A stretch of DNA of 64,000 nucleotides, taken from the NCBI GenBank assembly GCA_017619655.1, contig JAFZRV010000003.1, positions 1 to 64,000 on the forward strand. Reading direction: 5' to 3'. Source of the stretch: Bacteroidales bacterium. GTDB lineage: Bacteria > Bacteroidota > Bacteroidia > Bacteroidales > UBA932. Positions 39,036 through 47,851 of this stretch are shown piece after piece. How positions within the stretch are numbered: position 1 is the stretch's first letter; each line of letters begins with the position of its first letter. A program made the position numbers and the translations under genes. The notes under the pieces are model-generated. The model was not told the DNA's origin and made no database searches. It saw only the letters and a program-made list of their open reading frames with translations.

Positions 39036-41797
39036 AGATAACGGACGTATTTGATTTCTTCTCCAGGAACCGGGGTATCCGGAGCGTCAGCCTGATCGCG
39101 CTCTCCGTCATCCTGGCCGTCCTGCTGTCCAGATTGGATTTCAGCGAGGACATCAGTGATTTCCTGCCGCTCGGAACGCGGGAGCGGGAACAGATGTCCG
39201 TCTATCAGACTATCTCCGGCGCCGACAAGTTGCTGATCCTGTTCTCCAACCCCGGGGACGCGGACGAGACGGTCGAGGCGATCGACTGCTTCGTCGACGC
39301 CGCGCTGGAAAACGACACCAAAGGCTGGTGCGAAAAAATCAGCGCCCAGTTCGACATGGACGCCCTGGCCGGTGTTTCCAACTTTGTCTATGACAACATC
39401 CCGTACTTCCTGACGGAGAGCGATATAGCGAGAATGGACAGCCTCCTGGCCGAGCCCGCCTGTATCCCGTCGGCGCTGGCGAGGGACAAGCAGGTGCTGA
39501 TGTTCCCCAATCCCTCCCTCGTCGTGAAAGGCATCTCGCACGATCCCCTGGGACTCTTCAGCCCGGTCATGGAACGGCTCCAGGCTTCCTCCGGCCAGCA
39601 GGGCTTTGAACTGTACGACGGCTATATCTTCACACCGGACATGAGCCGGGCCGTCGTGATGCTGGATTCTCCTTTCGGAAACAGCGAGACCAGCAACAAC
39701 GCGAAACTGCTCCACTACCTGGAGGAGACCTCCCTGCAGATGCAGGAGCGCTATCCTGACGTCAGCGTCGACATCATCGGAGGCCCCGCCATCGCGGTGG
39801 GGAACTCATCCCGGATCAAGAAGGACAGCGTCCTTGCGATCGCCCTGTCCGTCATCCTGATGGTCCTGCTGCTGGCGTATTCGTTCAATTCCGTCAAGAA
39901 CATCTTCCTCATCTTCCTGACCGTCGGCTGGGGCCTGCTCTTCGCCCTGGGAAGCCTGGCGCTGTTCCGCGACAACGTGTCCATCATCGTCATCGGCATT
40001 TCCAGCGTCATCATCGGCCTGGCCATCAATTATCCCCTGCACCTGGTCGCCCATACGGCCTATCAGCCGGACCGGCGGCTGGCGATCAGCGAGATCGCCT
40101 CTCCCCTGGTCGTCGGAAACATCACGACGGTCGGCGCCTTCCTGGCGCTGGTCCCGCTGAAATCGACGGCCCTGCGCGACCTGGGCCTCTTCGCGTCCCT
40201 GCTGCTGGTCGGAACCATCCTGTTCGTGCTGATTTACCTGCCGCATTATGTGGCGACGGCCCACGGAAAAAAGCGGGCGAACGGCCGTCTCATCGAGCGC
40301 CTTTCCGCCTTTTCGCCGGAAAAGATCAAGGGCATGGTCGCCGGTACGGCCATCATCACCCTCGTCCTGCTGTATTTCAGTCTCCAGACGGAATTCGATT
40401 CCGACATGTCCCACATGAACTACATGACGGCGAACCAGCAGCGGGAGATGCAGTATTTCGAGGACCTGCTGACCAAAGACGATACCCATACCGCCCGGAG
40501 CCTGTATGTCTACGGCAGCGGCAGCACGTTCGACGAGGCCCTGGAAGCCATCGCCCCCGGCGGCGCCCGCATCGACAGCCTGTCCGCGAACGGCGTCCTG
40601 ACGAAGCAGAACGAGGCACTGGCGTTCATCACGACCCGGGCGGAACAGCAGCAGCGGCTTCAGCGCTGGAACCGTTTTGTCGACCGCCATCGCGACCGGC
40701 TGACGGATGAGCTCCGGGAAGAGGCCGTGAAGGCCGGTTTCGCGCCCGGCGCCTTCGCGTCCTTCAACCAGCTGATCGCGAACGCGCCTTCCCTCACCGC
40801 GCAGGACATCGATTATTTCGAGCCCCTCGTCCAGACTGTCTTCAACCAGAATTTCACCCGTTCCGACGACAACGGAACCGTCTACGTGGTGTGTCCGGTC
40901 AACGTGCAGCCGGACCGGCTGGAGACCGCCAAAACGGCCTTGGGAGACGACTGCTTCGAAATCAGCGAAATCAACCGGTCCATGACCCGTAGCCTTTCCG
41001 ACAATTTCAACTATATCGGATGGGCTTGCTCCCTGATTGTGTTCTTCTTCCTCTGGTTCTCCTTCGGGCGCATCGAACTGGCCGTCATCTCCTTCCTGCC
41101 GATGGCCGTCAGCTGGGTCTGGATCCTCGGCATCATGGCCCTGCTCGGCATCAAGTTCAACATCGTCAATATCATTCTGGCGACCTTCATCTTCGGCCAG
41201 GGCGACGATTACACGATCTTCATGACCGAAGGGTGCCAGTATGAGTATTCCCGGCGACGGCCCATCCTCAAGGCCTACAAGAGCAGCATCATCCAGTCGG
41301 CCGCCATCATGTTCGTCGGCATCGGCACCCTGATCGTCGCGAAACATCCCGCCATGCATTCCCTGGCGGAAGTGACGATCATCGGCATGTTCTCCGTCGT
41401 GCTGATGGCCTACCTGATCCCTCCCTTCCTGTTCAATTTCCTGACGACGAAGAAGGGACAGGCCCGCCCCTATCCCATCACCCTGAAAACGCTCTTGCTG
41501 GGACGGCCCAAAGACCTGGCAGCCCGGGTGGAAGGGCGCTATGCCTACAAGGGAAAGGAGATCGAGCGCTGCGTACGGCGCAACCTGAAAGAAAAATCCC
41601 GTGCGATCCTGGCCATGAAGGTGGAAGGGCCGCAGTCCGTCGACTATCGCGACGACGGCTATGGCGAACTGTCCTTCCTGCTGGCCCTTTCGCATCCTGA
41701 CATAACCGTCGTTTCGCATATTTCCGACGAGGAACGGCGGCAGATCGCCCTGGTGGCGACACAAGGTATGGTTGACAATATCATTATTCAAAGTTAG
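39032..41797 (+). CDS. RND/MMPL-family lipid exporter
   Basis: The 921-residue inner-membrane protein shows two RND-type halves: an N-terminal helix (SLIALSVILAVLL), a large periplasmic loop, a helix bundle (about residues 265-410), a second loop and a second bundle (about 660-800) with SFLPMAVSWVWILGIMALLG and FIFGQGDDYTIFM. The GDD acidic motif in the second bundle and the loop sizes fit MMPL proteins that move lipids or polyketides to the periplasm. In aryl polyene clusters the MMPL protein works with a LolA-like carrier, which is at 46152-46757. The start at 39032 overlaps the previous stop as ATGA. Confidence 0.9.
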   Translation: MKITDVFDFFSRNRGIRSVSLIALSVILAVLLSRLDFSEDISDFLPLGTREREQMSVYQTISGADKLLILFSNPGDADETVEAIDCFVDAALENDTKGWCEKISAQFDMDALAGVSNFVYDNIPYFLTESDIARMDSLLAEPACIPSALARDKQVLMFPNPSLVVKGISHDPLGLFSPVMERLQASSGQQGFELYDGYIFTPDMSRAVVMLDSPFGNSETSNNAKLLHYLEETSLQMQERYPDVSVDIIGGPAIAVGNSSRIKKDSVLAIALSVILMVLLLAYSFNSVKNIFLIFLTVGWGLLFALGSLALFRDNVSIIVIGISSVIIGLAINYPLHLVAHTAYQPDRRLAISEIASPLVVGNITTVGAFLALVPLKSTALRDLGLFASLLLVGTILFVLIYLPHYVATAHGKKRANGRLIERLSAFSPEKIKGMVAGTAIITLVLLYFSLQTEFDSDMSHMNYMTANQQREMQYFEDLLTKDDTHTARSLYVYGSGSTFDEALEAIAPGGARIDSLSANGVLTKQNEALAFITTRAEQQQRLQRWNRFVDRHRDRLTDELREEAVKAGFAPGAFASFNQLIANAPSLTAQDIDYFEPLVQTVFNQNFTRSDDNGTVYVVCPVNVQPDRLETAKTALGDDCFEISEINRSMTRSLSDNFNYIGWACSLIVFFFLWFSFGRIELAVISFLPMAVSWVWILGIMALLGIKFNIVNIILATFIFGQGDDYTIFMTEGCQYEYSRRRPILKAYKSSIIQSAAIMFVGIGTLIVAKHPAMHSLAEVTIIGMFSVVLMAYLIPPFLFNFLTTKKGQARPYPITLKTLLLGRPKDLAARVEGRYAYKGKEIERCVRRNLKEKSRAILAMKVEGPQSVDYRDDGYGELSFLLALSHPDITVVSHISDEERRQIALVATQGMVDNIIIQS

Positions 41798-41803
41798 TAT
41801 ATC

Positions 41804-43342
41804 ATGAAAACTGAAGAAATCAGAAGCTTGCTTAGAGACGTCCTCCCGGCCGTAGATCTTGATGCTGACTTCCTGTTCACCGAACTCGACTCCTTAGGCG
41901 TCGCGACCATTCTATTCGTATTGACCCAGAAATATCATATCCAGCTTGGCGCGGAAGACGTGACGCCCAAGAATTTCAAGAACCTCGAGGCCATCGCGAA
42001 CATGGCCCGCGCGAAGATGTCGCTGGAAAACAAGATCCGGCAGCATGCCTTCTCGAAGCCGGACAAGGTCGCCGTCGTCTGCGGCGACGACAGCATGACG
42101 TATGCGCAGCTGTGGGAGGCCATCACCCGCAAGGCGGAAGCCCTGAAAGCCGAGGGCCTCAAGCCGAACCATCCGTACGTGTACCGGACCAACCAGAATA
42201 TCGATTTCCTGGTCACCTACTGCGCGGTCCACACCCTCAAAGCCATCGCCGTCCCCATCGTCCACGATGCGTCCGAAGAGTTCTTGCAGTCCGTCAAGCA
42301 GGAAGTCGATGCCTTCACCTTCCCGGCCGGCATCGCCGACGCGCTGTTTACCACCGGAACCACCGGCAAGTCGAAGGGCGCCATGCTTTCCGAACTGAGC
42401 CTCAGCTCCAGCTCCGAGAATTTCACCGACCGTTTCCCGTTCAGCGAAGATCTCTGCTTCCTCGTCAGCGGGCCGCTGAACCATATCGCCACCCTGTTCA
42501 AGGTCCATCCGACACTCAGCGCCGGCGGCACCGTATGCATCCTGGACGGTCTCAAGGACATGAATGCCTTCTTCAAGGCCTTCGACCTGCCGTTCAAGGA
42601 GTTCGCCGCTTTCCTGGTCCCGGCCAGCCTGCGGATCATCATGCAGTATTCTTATGAGAAGCTCTGCTCCCTCGCCCCGAAGATCTCCTTCATCGAGACC
42701 GGCGCCGCCCCCATCTCCAGGGACGACATGGAGAAGCTGAGCAAGGCCCTCCCGAATTCGCGCCTGTACAACGGCTACGGTTCCACCGAATTCGGAAGCG
42801 CCGCGGCCTACGACTTCAACGACGGGAAATACATGGAAGGCTGTGTCGGCCGCCCCTACAAGAACGTCACCATCGAAATCGCGCCCGATTCGACCGTCGT
42901 GGTTTCCGGCCTGGGCGTCATGAGCGGCTACGTCAATGACGAAGAAACCACGAAAGCCGTCCTCGGCGACGGAAAGATCCATACGTCGGACCTCGGCTAT
43001 TTCGACGAGGACGGCCTGCTTCACCTCACCGGCCGTGCCGGCGACGTGATCAACGTGGGCGGTTACAAGATCAATCCCATCGAGGTCGAGGGCGTCGCCT
43101 CTTCCTTCCCTGGCGTCAAGGACACCATCTGTATCGCCGCGAAGCATCCGGTCATCGGCCCGGTCCTGAAGCTGCTGGTCGTGACCGACGATCCGGCCGC
43201 CTTCGACAAGCATGACATGGCCGTATTCATCAAATCCAAACTGGAGGGATACAAGGTGCCGACGATGTATGAGGTCGTCGATTCGATCCAATACACCTAT
43301 AACGGCAAGAAAGACAGAAAGGCCTATAAGCAGGAAGGATAG
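41804..43342 (+). CDS. Acyl carrier protein fused to AMP-dependent acyl ligase
   Basis: The 512-residue protein begins with an acyl carrier domain (about residues 1-72) with Ser30 in TELDSLGVA as the phosphopantetheine site, then an ANL-family adenylating domain with the phosphate loop FTTGTTGKSKGA (about 186-197), YNGYGSTEFG, SDLGYFDEDG, LTGRAGDVINVGGYKINP and a C-terminal Lys (NGKKDRK). It would activate a carboxylic acid as acyl-AMP and load it on its own carrier domain or another ACP, i.e. starter loading. It ends the plus block and overlaps the convergent esterase gene by 19 bases. Confidence 0.88.
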   Translation: MKTEEIRSLLRDVLPAVDLDADFLFTELDSLGVATILFVLTQKYHIQLGAEDVTPKNFKNLEAIANMARAKMSLENKIRQHAFSKPDKVAVVCGDDSMTYAQLWEAITRKAEALKAEGLKPNHPYVYRTNQNIDFLVTYCAVHTLKAIAVPIVHDASEEFLQSVKQEVDAFTFPAGIADALFTTGTTGKSKGAMLSELSLSSSSENFTDRFPFSEDLCFLVSGPLNHIATLFKVHPTLSAGGTVCILDGLKDMNAFFKAFDLPFKEFAAFLVPASLRIIMQYSYEKLCSLAPKISFIETGAAPISRDDMEKLSKALPNSRLYNGYGSTEFGSAAAYDFNDGKYMEGCVGRPYKNVTIEIAPDSTVVVSGLGVMSGYVNDEETTKAVLGDGKIHTSDLGYFDEDGLLHLTGRAGDVINVGGYKINPIEVEGVASSFPGVKDTICIAAKHPVIGPVLKLLVVTDDPAAFDKHDMAVFIKSKLEGYKVPTMYEVVDSIQYTYNGKKDRKAYKQEG

Positions 43343-44247
43343 AGCGAATCCAGCCAGCTGAGGAATTCGGATTTCCAGGCACGGCTTTCAGGGCTGCCCT
43401 TTTCATCATTGGCCCCGAAGCCGTGTCCGCCTTTTTGATACTGGATGTATCGATGGGGAACGCCCTTTTCCGTCAGGGCCCGATCCAGCAAGATCGAGTT
43501 CTGGTACTGGACGATGGGATCGTCCACACAGTTGACCAGAAAGACGGGCGGGCAGTTGTCCGGGATGTGCTTCTCCAGGGAAAGCGAATCGCGCATGGCC
43601 TGGTTCCCGGCCCGGTCATTGCCCAGGAGCCCCCGCCGGGAGCGCTTGTGGACATACGGCGGATTCATCGTAACTACGGGGTAAACCGGCGCGACAAAGG
43701 CGGGGCGCAGGTTCACGTCCGTCTCGATGCCGGCCAGCGCCAGGAAATCCGTCGCGCTGAAGCAGGCCGCGGACATGACCAGGTGGCCGCCGGCGGAAAA
43801 GCCCATCATCCCGATCTTGTCAGGGTCAATCCCGTACCGGGCGGCATGTTCTCCCACATATTGCAGCGCCCGCTGGGCGTCCATGATCATGTCGGGATGC
43901 CGCTTCCCGCGGAAAACCAGGCGGAGGGGCATGGCGACCTCCACTTTGCCAGCAGCCCTGTATATCAACACGAAAGCGGTGATTCCGTTCGCACTCAGCC
44001 ATTCTCCGACCTTGAATCCTTCATCCTCCTGGTCGTGCCAGTGATAGCTGCCGCCCGGACAGACGATGACGCTGATTCCGTTCGGCTTCTCAGGCCGGAA
44101 CGCATACAGCTGCACGTCCTTGCCGTGGGGCATTTTGACGCCTTCCCACAAAGCGACCGTATCGGCGGGCCGGGACGCTGACGAGGCTGATGCCTGAAAA
44201 ACCAGGAAGAAGAATACAAACCCAAAAATCGCGAGCCTTGCCTTCAT
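43324..44247 (-). CDS. Secreted alpha/beta hydrolase (BD-FAE/acetylxylan-esterase-like)
   Basis: The 307-residue protein has a signal peptide (MKARLAIFGFVFFFLVFQASA) and an alpha/beta-hydrolase fold with VIVCPGGSYHWHDQEDE (oxyanion region), MGFSAGGHLVMSA (nucleophile Ser in GxSxG) and the C-terminal GGHGFG histidine. The BD-FAE subgroup includes carbohydrate and feruloyl esterases. It ends the minus block of the cluster and may trim an ester on the exported product. Its ATG overlaps the stop of the next hydrolase by one base. A role outside the pathway is possible. Confidence 0.8.
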   Translation of the reverse strand: MKARLAIFGFVFFFLVFQASASSASRPADTVALWEGVKMPHGKDVQLYAFRPEKPNGISVIVCPGGSYHWHDQEDEGFKVGEWLSANGITAFVLIYRAAGKVEVAMPLRLVFRGKRHPDMIMDAQRALQYVGEHAARYGIDPDKIGMMGFSAGGHLVMSAACFSATDFLALAGIETDVNLRPAFVAPVYPVVTMNPPYVHKRSRRGLLGNDRAGNQAMRDSLSLEKHIPDNCPPVFLVNCVDDPIVQYQNSILLDRALTEKGVPHRYIQYQKGGHGFGANDEKGSPESRAWKSEFLSWLDSLYPSCL

Positions 44248-45041
44248 TACGCCAGGTTATCTTTCAGGAAACGGACAACCGTGTCGAGGAGGCGGGCCTT
44301 ATTGCCGTTCAGAAAATGGTTGTCGTCTTCGAAAATCGTCAGTTCGCTGTTCTTGTAGGACTGATGATAGCGCTCGGCGTACGAGACCGGCACAATTTTG
44401 TCTTTTCTCCCCTGGATGATGCACACCTTCCCGGTATACTGGCAGGAAGTCTCATAGAGCGGCAGTTTCTGGGCTTCCAGGATAAAGCGGCGGCCCAGCT
44501 TGTGGAAGAACACGCTGACATACTCCGGGGGATTGGAGGCATCATACCTGGAGCGCATGCACTGGCCGGCGATGGCGTCGTCCTTGAGGACGGCAGCCGG
44601 CGCCAGCAGGACGACGCACTTGGGGCGCTCCGGCTGGTCTTCCAGCTCTCCGGCCAGCATGCCGGCGACAACACCGCCCTGCGAATGGCCCACCAGCGCG
44701 ACCTCCGACACGAAAGGCAGCTTGCGGGCATAGTCCAGCACCGCCCTGGCATCGGCTATCTCGCTCGAAATCGTCATGTCGATGAACTTGCCTTCGCTCT
44801 TGCCGTGGGCGTCAAAGTCGAAACGGATCGAGGCGATGCCGGCCTTGGCAAGGGCCCTGGCGATGGCCGGAAGCGGATACATTTCCTTTTTCGACATGAA
44901 GCCATGCATCAGGACGGCCAAAGGGCACTTGTCCTTCTCCTTGTCAAAACCATCCGGAAGTACCAGCGTAGTGGCGATTCCGCCATAGGGGCCGAATACT
45001 TCATAAGCAGGGCGACCCGAAAAGATAGAAAAAAAGGCCAT
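44247..45041 (-). CDS. Alpha/beta hydrolase (serine aminopeptidase-like)
   Basis: The 264-residue protein has VLMHGFMSKKEMYPLPA (HG oxyanion motif), FDFDAHGKSEG, the nucleophile elbow VALVGHSQGGVVAG (Ser about residue 115) and the acid/His regions GRKDKIVP and EDDNHFLN. No signal peptide is visible, so it is probably cytosolic. In type II polyketide pathways such thioesterase-like hydrolases release or edit acyl chains. It lies one base after the glycosyltransferase gene and one base of overlap before the secreted esterase. Confidence 0.82.
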   Translation of the reverse strand: MAFFSIFSGRPAYEVFGPYGGIATTLVLPDGFDKEKDKCPLAVLMHGFMSKKEMYPLPAIARALAKAGIASIRFDFDAHGKSEGKFIDMTISSEIADARAVLDYARKLPFVSEVALVGHSQGGVVAGMLAGELEDQPERPKCVVLLAPAAVLKDDAIAGQCMRSRYDASNPPEYVSVFFHKLGRRFILEAQKLPLYETSCQYTGKVCIIQGRKDKIVPVSYAERYHQSYKNSELTIFEDDNHFLNGNKARLLDTVVRFLKDNLA

Positions 45042-45042
45042 A

Positions 45043-45789
45043 TCAATGTCTTGTATGATTCAGAAGTTTATGGATCAGCATGCGGGGATAGCCATAGACG
45101 AGCGCCAGCACGCAAAGCAGCGTGTTCAGGAAGCTGATGCGGGCGAAATCGCGGAAGGGGCGGAAGCTCGACACGCGGTCTTCCGGATAGCAGACCCGGA
45201 TGGCCACGGGCACCAGCTCGATTCCTTTCCAGGCCGAAAAGACCAGCAGCGCCAGTTCCGCTTCATAGCGGGAAGTCAGGATCCGGAGGCTCGGCAGCCG
45301 GTCCAGCGGGTAGGCCCGGTAGCCTGTCTGGGTGTCGGGCAGGGAGCGGGCGGTCTGCACCCGGAACCAGAAATTGGAGAAGCGGTTGGCGAAGCTGTTG
45401 CCCCCCGGCATGTTCTCGGCCTGCAGATTGCGGCTGCCCACGACCAGGGCGCCGGGGTGCTGTGCGATCGCCTCCACCAGCACCGGAATGTCTTCCGGAT
45501 AGTGCTGGCCGTCGGCATCGAGGGTGATGGCGTAGCGGAAACCCTGCTCTCGCGCATGCGAAAAGGCCGTACGCAGGGCCACGCCCTTGCCGCGGTTGCG
45601 GGGATGCGTCAGCACGGTCAGCGGCAGCCCGGACTGCGCCAGGCGCGCGGCCGTGTCGTCGGTGCTGCCGTCGTTGACGACGATGACCGGATAGCCCTGG
45701 GCGACGGCACGAGCGGCCACGTCGCACACCGTCCCGGCGTTGTTGTAGGTCGGGATGATGACGCAGCTATTCGCGGTCGCACGGTTCAT
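45043..45789 (-). CDS. Family 2 glycosyltransferase
   Basis: The 248-residue protein has the GT2 fold: CVIIPTYNNAGTVCDVAARA, VIVVNDGSTDDTAARL, the DxD-type ITLDADGQHYPED and a C-terminal hydrophobic stretch (about residues 215-240) that can anchor it. Aryl polyene clusters often include a GT2 or GT2-acyltransferase fusion that builds the lipid or sugar anchor. It overlaps the dehydratase stop by one base (TGATG) and continues the minus block. Confidence 0.87.
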   Translation of the reverse strand: MNRATANSCVIIPTYNNAGTVCDVAARAVAQGYPVIVVNDGSTDDTAARLAQSGLPLTVLTHPRNRGKGVALRTAFSHAREQGFRYAITLDADGQHYPEDIPVLVEAIAQHPGALVVGSRNLQAENMPGGNSFANRFSNFWFRVQTARSLPDTQTGYRAYPLDRLPSLRILTSRYEAELALLVFSAWKGIELVPVAIRVCYPEDRVSSFRPFRDFARISFLNTLLCVLALVYGYPRMLIHKLLNHTRH

Positions 45790-46142
45790 CAGGGCTTCAG
45801 GGTGAGTTTCATCCGCGCGCAGAGGGTGTCGCCGGAGACGACGTGCACCGACCAGACGTCGGGCTGGTCGACCGGCAGCGGGCGGGAATACTGAAACTCC
45901 AGTTCGCTGATCTCGCCGGGCAGCACGGGGTGGACGAAACGGATGTCGGAGGCCTCTTCCACATCGAGGTCCTTGCCGACGCTGGCCCCGACCAGCTCAC
46001 AGGCCATCTGGATGATGCAGGCGCCGGGCGTCACGGGCATTCCCTTGAAATGGGCCGCATAGATGGGACTGTCGGGAAGGAGCCGGATCCGGGCCGACGT
46101 GGCCGAGATGAGCTGCGGGGTATAGAGATAATCTTTTAACAT
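45789..46142 (-). CDS. Hot-dog dehydratase subunit with catalytic His only (ApeI/FabZ-like)
   Basis: The 117-residue protein is a single hot-dog fold with the FabZ segment AAHFKGMPVTPGACIIQM. His31 matches the catalytic His of FabZ, but the acidic partner expected 14 residues later is Gln45. It follows the LolA-like gene and precedes the GT2. In FabZ-type enzymes the His and Glu come from the two chains of a dimer, so this chain may pair with the cluster's other hot-dog protein, which has the Glu (47411-47851). The reaction would be removal of water from 3-hydroxyacyl-ACP to make the polyene double bonds. Confidence 0.85.
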   Translation of the reverse strand: MLKDYLYTPQLISATSARIRLLPDSPIYAAHFKGMPVTPGACIIQMACELVGASVGKDLDVEEASDIRFVHPVLPGEISELEFQYSRPLPVDQPDVWSVHVVSGDTLCARMKLTLKP

Positions 46143-46151
46143 AGTCGAAGC

Positions 46152-46757
46152 TTAAGGTTTCTGGAAAAGAGTGGGATCGAGTTTTTCTCCCCGCACCACG
46201 GAGCTGAGTTCAAGTTGCGTGGTATCGCCTTCCTGCCCGGTCAGCACGATGGAGCGCAGCGCACCCGTCCCGGCGTCGGTCAGCAGGGAGATGCGGGTGA
46301 AGAGCTGGCTCAGGTCGCGCCGCAGGGGCACGAGGTCCACTTGCCAGACCCGGGGCGAGGCATAGACCGTGACGATGAAGTCGGTCTCGTTGATGAGGCC
46401 TTTCTCGCCGAGTTTCGCAACGTTGCGCATCAGGCTCTGCTGCCGCCGGTCGCCCGGGTTGATGCCGTCCATCACGAACAGGCTGGGACGGGGCTGCTCC
46501 ACTTCCCAGCGCACCTTGTCGGGATAGACGTAGGCGGCCCGGCCGCGGCTCACCAGGTCTTCGGCGAGCATGGCGTTGTGGCGGGTCATGACGAAGCGGA
46601 ACTGGAGCGTGGTCTGCAGGTCGTTGGCCTGCAGGATCGTGGCGATGGCTTTCTCGCGGGCGGCTCCTTCGAGCTGCTGCGCGGCACCCGGGGCCGTCTG
46701 CGCGAAAAGCGGCAGGCAGCACAGGCTCAGGAGCAGGATCAGGCTGATTCTTTTCAT
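46152..46757 (-). CDS. LolA-like outer-membrane lipoprotein carrier
   Basis: The 201-residue protein has a signal peptide (KRISLILLLSLCCLPLFAQ) and a LolA-type fold pattern: FRFVMTRHNAMLAEDLVSRG, AYVYPDKVRWEVEQPRPSLF and SLLTDAGTGALRSIVLTGQE. LolA proteins ferry lipids through the periplasm. In this cluster it is a natural carrier for a lipid-linked product handed over by the MMPL exporter at 39032-41797. It lies six bases after the SMR-like gene and nine before the hot-dog gene. Confidence 0.85.
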   Translation of the reverse strand: MKRISLILLLSLCCLPLFAQTAPGAAQQLEGAAREKAIATILQANDLQTTLQFRFVMTRHNAMLAEDLVSRGRAAYVYPDKVRWEVEQPRPSLFVMDGINPGDRRQQSLMRNVAKLGEKGLINETDFIVTVYASPRVWQVDLVPLRRDLSQLFTRISLLTDAGTGALRSIVLTGQEGDTTQLELSSVVRGEKLDPTLFQKP

Positions 46758-46763
46758 GATGCG

Positions 46764-47117
46764 TTATCGGACCATCAGCGCCGAACCGGCCATGATGAGC
46801 AGGACGCCCACCCACTGGCTGACGCTGACGTGTTCATGAAAGATCATGATGGCAGCAATCGTGCCGAAAATGTAGCTGATGCTCGTCAGCGGATAGACGA
46901 TGCTGAACGGGAAATGCTTCAGCATATACATCCACAGGACGGTAGCCACGCCGAAAGAAATGCCGCAGCCCAGGAACCACCAGTTGGTGAGCTGCGCCTT
47001 GAAAAAGGCCCATGTCCAACTGAACGGGCCGGAAGCTTCCATGCCCAGTTTCAGCAGCACCTGGCCGCCGCACAGGAACAGACTCTGAAAAAGCGAGAAT
47101 AACAGGATTCTCAGCAT
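46764..47117 (-). CDS. Small four-helix transporter of the EamA/DMT-SMR type
   Basis: The 117-residue protein has four membrane helices: an N-terminal helix, one with FLGCGISFGVATVLWMYML, one with IVYPLTSISYIFGTIAAIMI and one with WVGVLLIMAGSALMV. This is the small-drug-resistance/EamA half-transporter pattern; such proteins can flip lipid-linked or polyisoprenyl-linked sugars (ArnE/F type). It lies between an ACP gene and the LolA-like gene, three bases from the ACP stop, so a lipid-flipping role in the pathway is a fair guess. Confidence 0.8.
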   Translation of the reverse strand: MLRILLFSLFQSLFLCGGQVLLKLGMEASGPFSWTWAFFKAQLTNWWFLGCGISFGVATVLWMYMLKHFPFSIVYPLTSISYIFGTIAAIMIFHEHVSVSQWVGVLLIMAGSALMVR

Positions 47118-47120
47118 ACG

Positions 47121-47381
47121 CTATTTCTTGCGGTTTTTCGACACGTAGTCGGCCATCACGGCCACGGACTGGAAAACGGCCTTGCCTTCAGCGGGGCTGG
47201 AGAGCTTGATGCCATAGTTCTTTTCCATCAGCACGATGAGCTCGAGCACATCGATCGAATCCAGGCCGAGGCCCTCGTCGCCGAAGAGCGGGGCGTTGTC
47301 GTCGATGTCGGCCGGGGTCATTTCCTCCAGATTCAGCGCGTTGATGATCTGGACTTTAATCTCTTCAATCAGTTCTTTCAT
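47121..47381 (-). CDS. Acyl carrier protein (ACP-B)
   Basis: The 86-residue protein has the ACP signature GLGLDSIDVLELIVL with the phosphopantetheine attachment Ser42. The surrounding acidic helix II is typical of type II FAS carriers. It is one of three carrier domains in the cluster (with 48745-48978 and the fused domain at 41804). It follows the second hot-dog gene by 29 bases. Confidence 0.93.
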   Translation of the reverse strand: MKELIEEIKVQIINALNLEEMTPADIDDNAPLFGDEGLGLDSIDVLELIVLMEKNYGIKLSSPAEGKAVFQSVAVMADYVSKNRKK

Positions 47382-47410
47382 ATCTGAAAATTGTTAATTC
47401 ATACGGATCA

Positions 47411-47851
47411 TTACTCGTCGATCTCCTTGTCGCTGCCGGCTGTCTTGATGGCGGCCGTGGCGATGAGTTCGCCCTGGCAGCGGACCTCCACGTCGGTCAG
47501 CGTGATGCCGAAGATATTCTCCCGGAAGGTCACCGTGGTCTCGAGCAGCTCGCCGCAGCGCGGATGGCGGTAGACCTTGAGCTTGCGGACGCTGCCGATG
47601 TAGCCGATGGTCACGGGGATGTGCAGGACATAGCGGGCGATGTACCCGACCCGGGCCGCGCTCGACTGGGCCATGTGCTCCACCAGGCCGCCCGTGGCAA
47701 AACGGCCGTTCTCCACGAAGATGCCCTGCTCGGGAATCCGGAAGGAAGTGCGGGTGCACTCTTCCTCATGGTGCAGGAGATGGTCCACGAACACGAAGGG
47801 CGGACGCTGCGGAAGCAGGTATTCGATCGGAATCTGGTCAAAGGGTGTCAT
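47411..47851 (-). CDS. Hot-dog dehydratase subunit with catalytic Glu only (ApeP-like)
   Basis: The 146-residue protein is a hot-dog fold of the ApeP/3-hydroxyacyl-ACP dehydratase-like group: LPQRPPFVFVDHLLHH, VENGRFATGGLVEHMAQ. Aligned on MAQ, Glu58 matches the catalytic Glu of FabZ, while the position of the FabZ His is Ile44. It thus lacks the His that the other cluster hot-dog protein has. The start at 47851 (MTPFDQ) overlaps the acyltransferase stop as ATGA; an upstream TTG is less likely. A heterodimeric dehydratase with 45789-46142 is inferred. Confidence 0.85.
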   Translation of the reverse strand: MTPFDQIPIEYLLPQRPPFVFVDHLLHHEEECTRTSFRIPEQGIFVENGRFATGGLVEHMAQSSAARVGYIARYVLHIPVTIGYIGSVRKLKVYRHPRCGELLETTVTFRENIFGITLTDVEVRCQGELIATAAIKTAGSDKEIDE

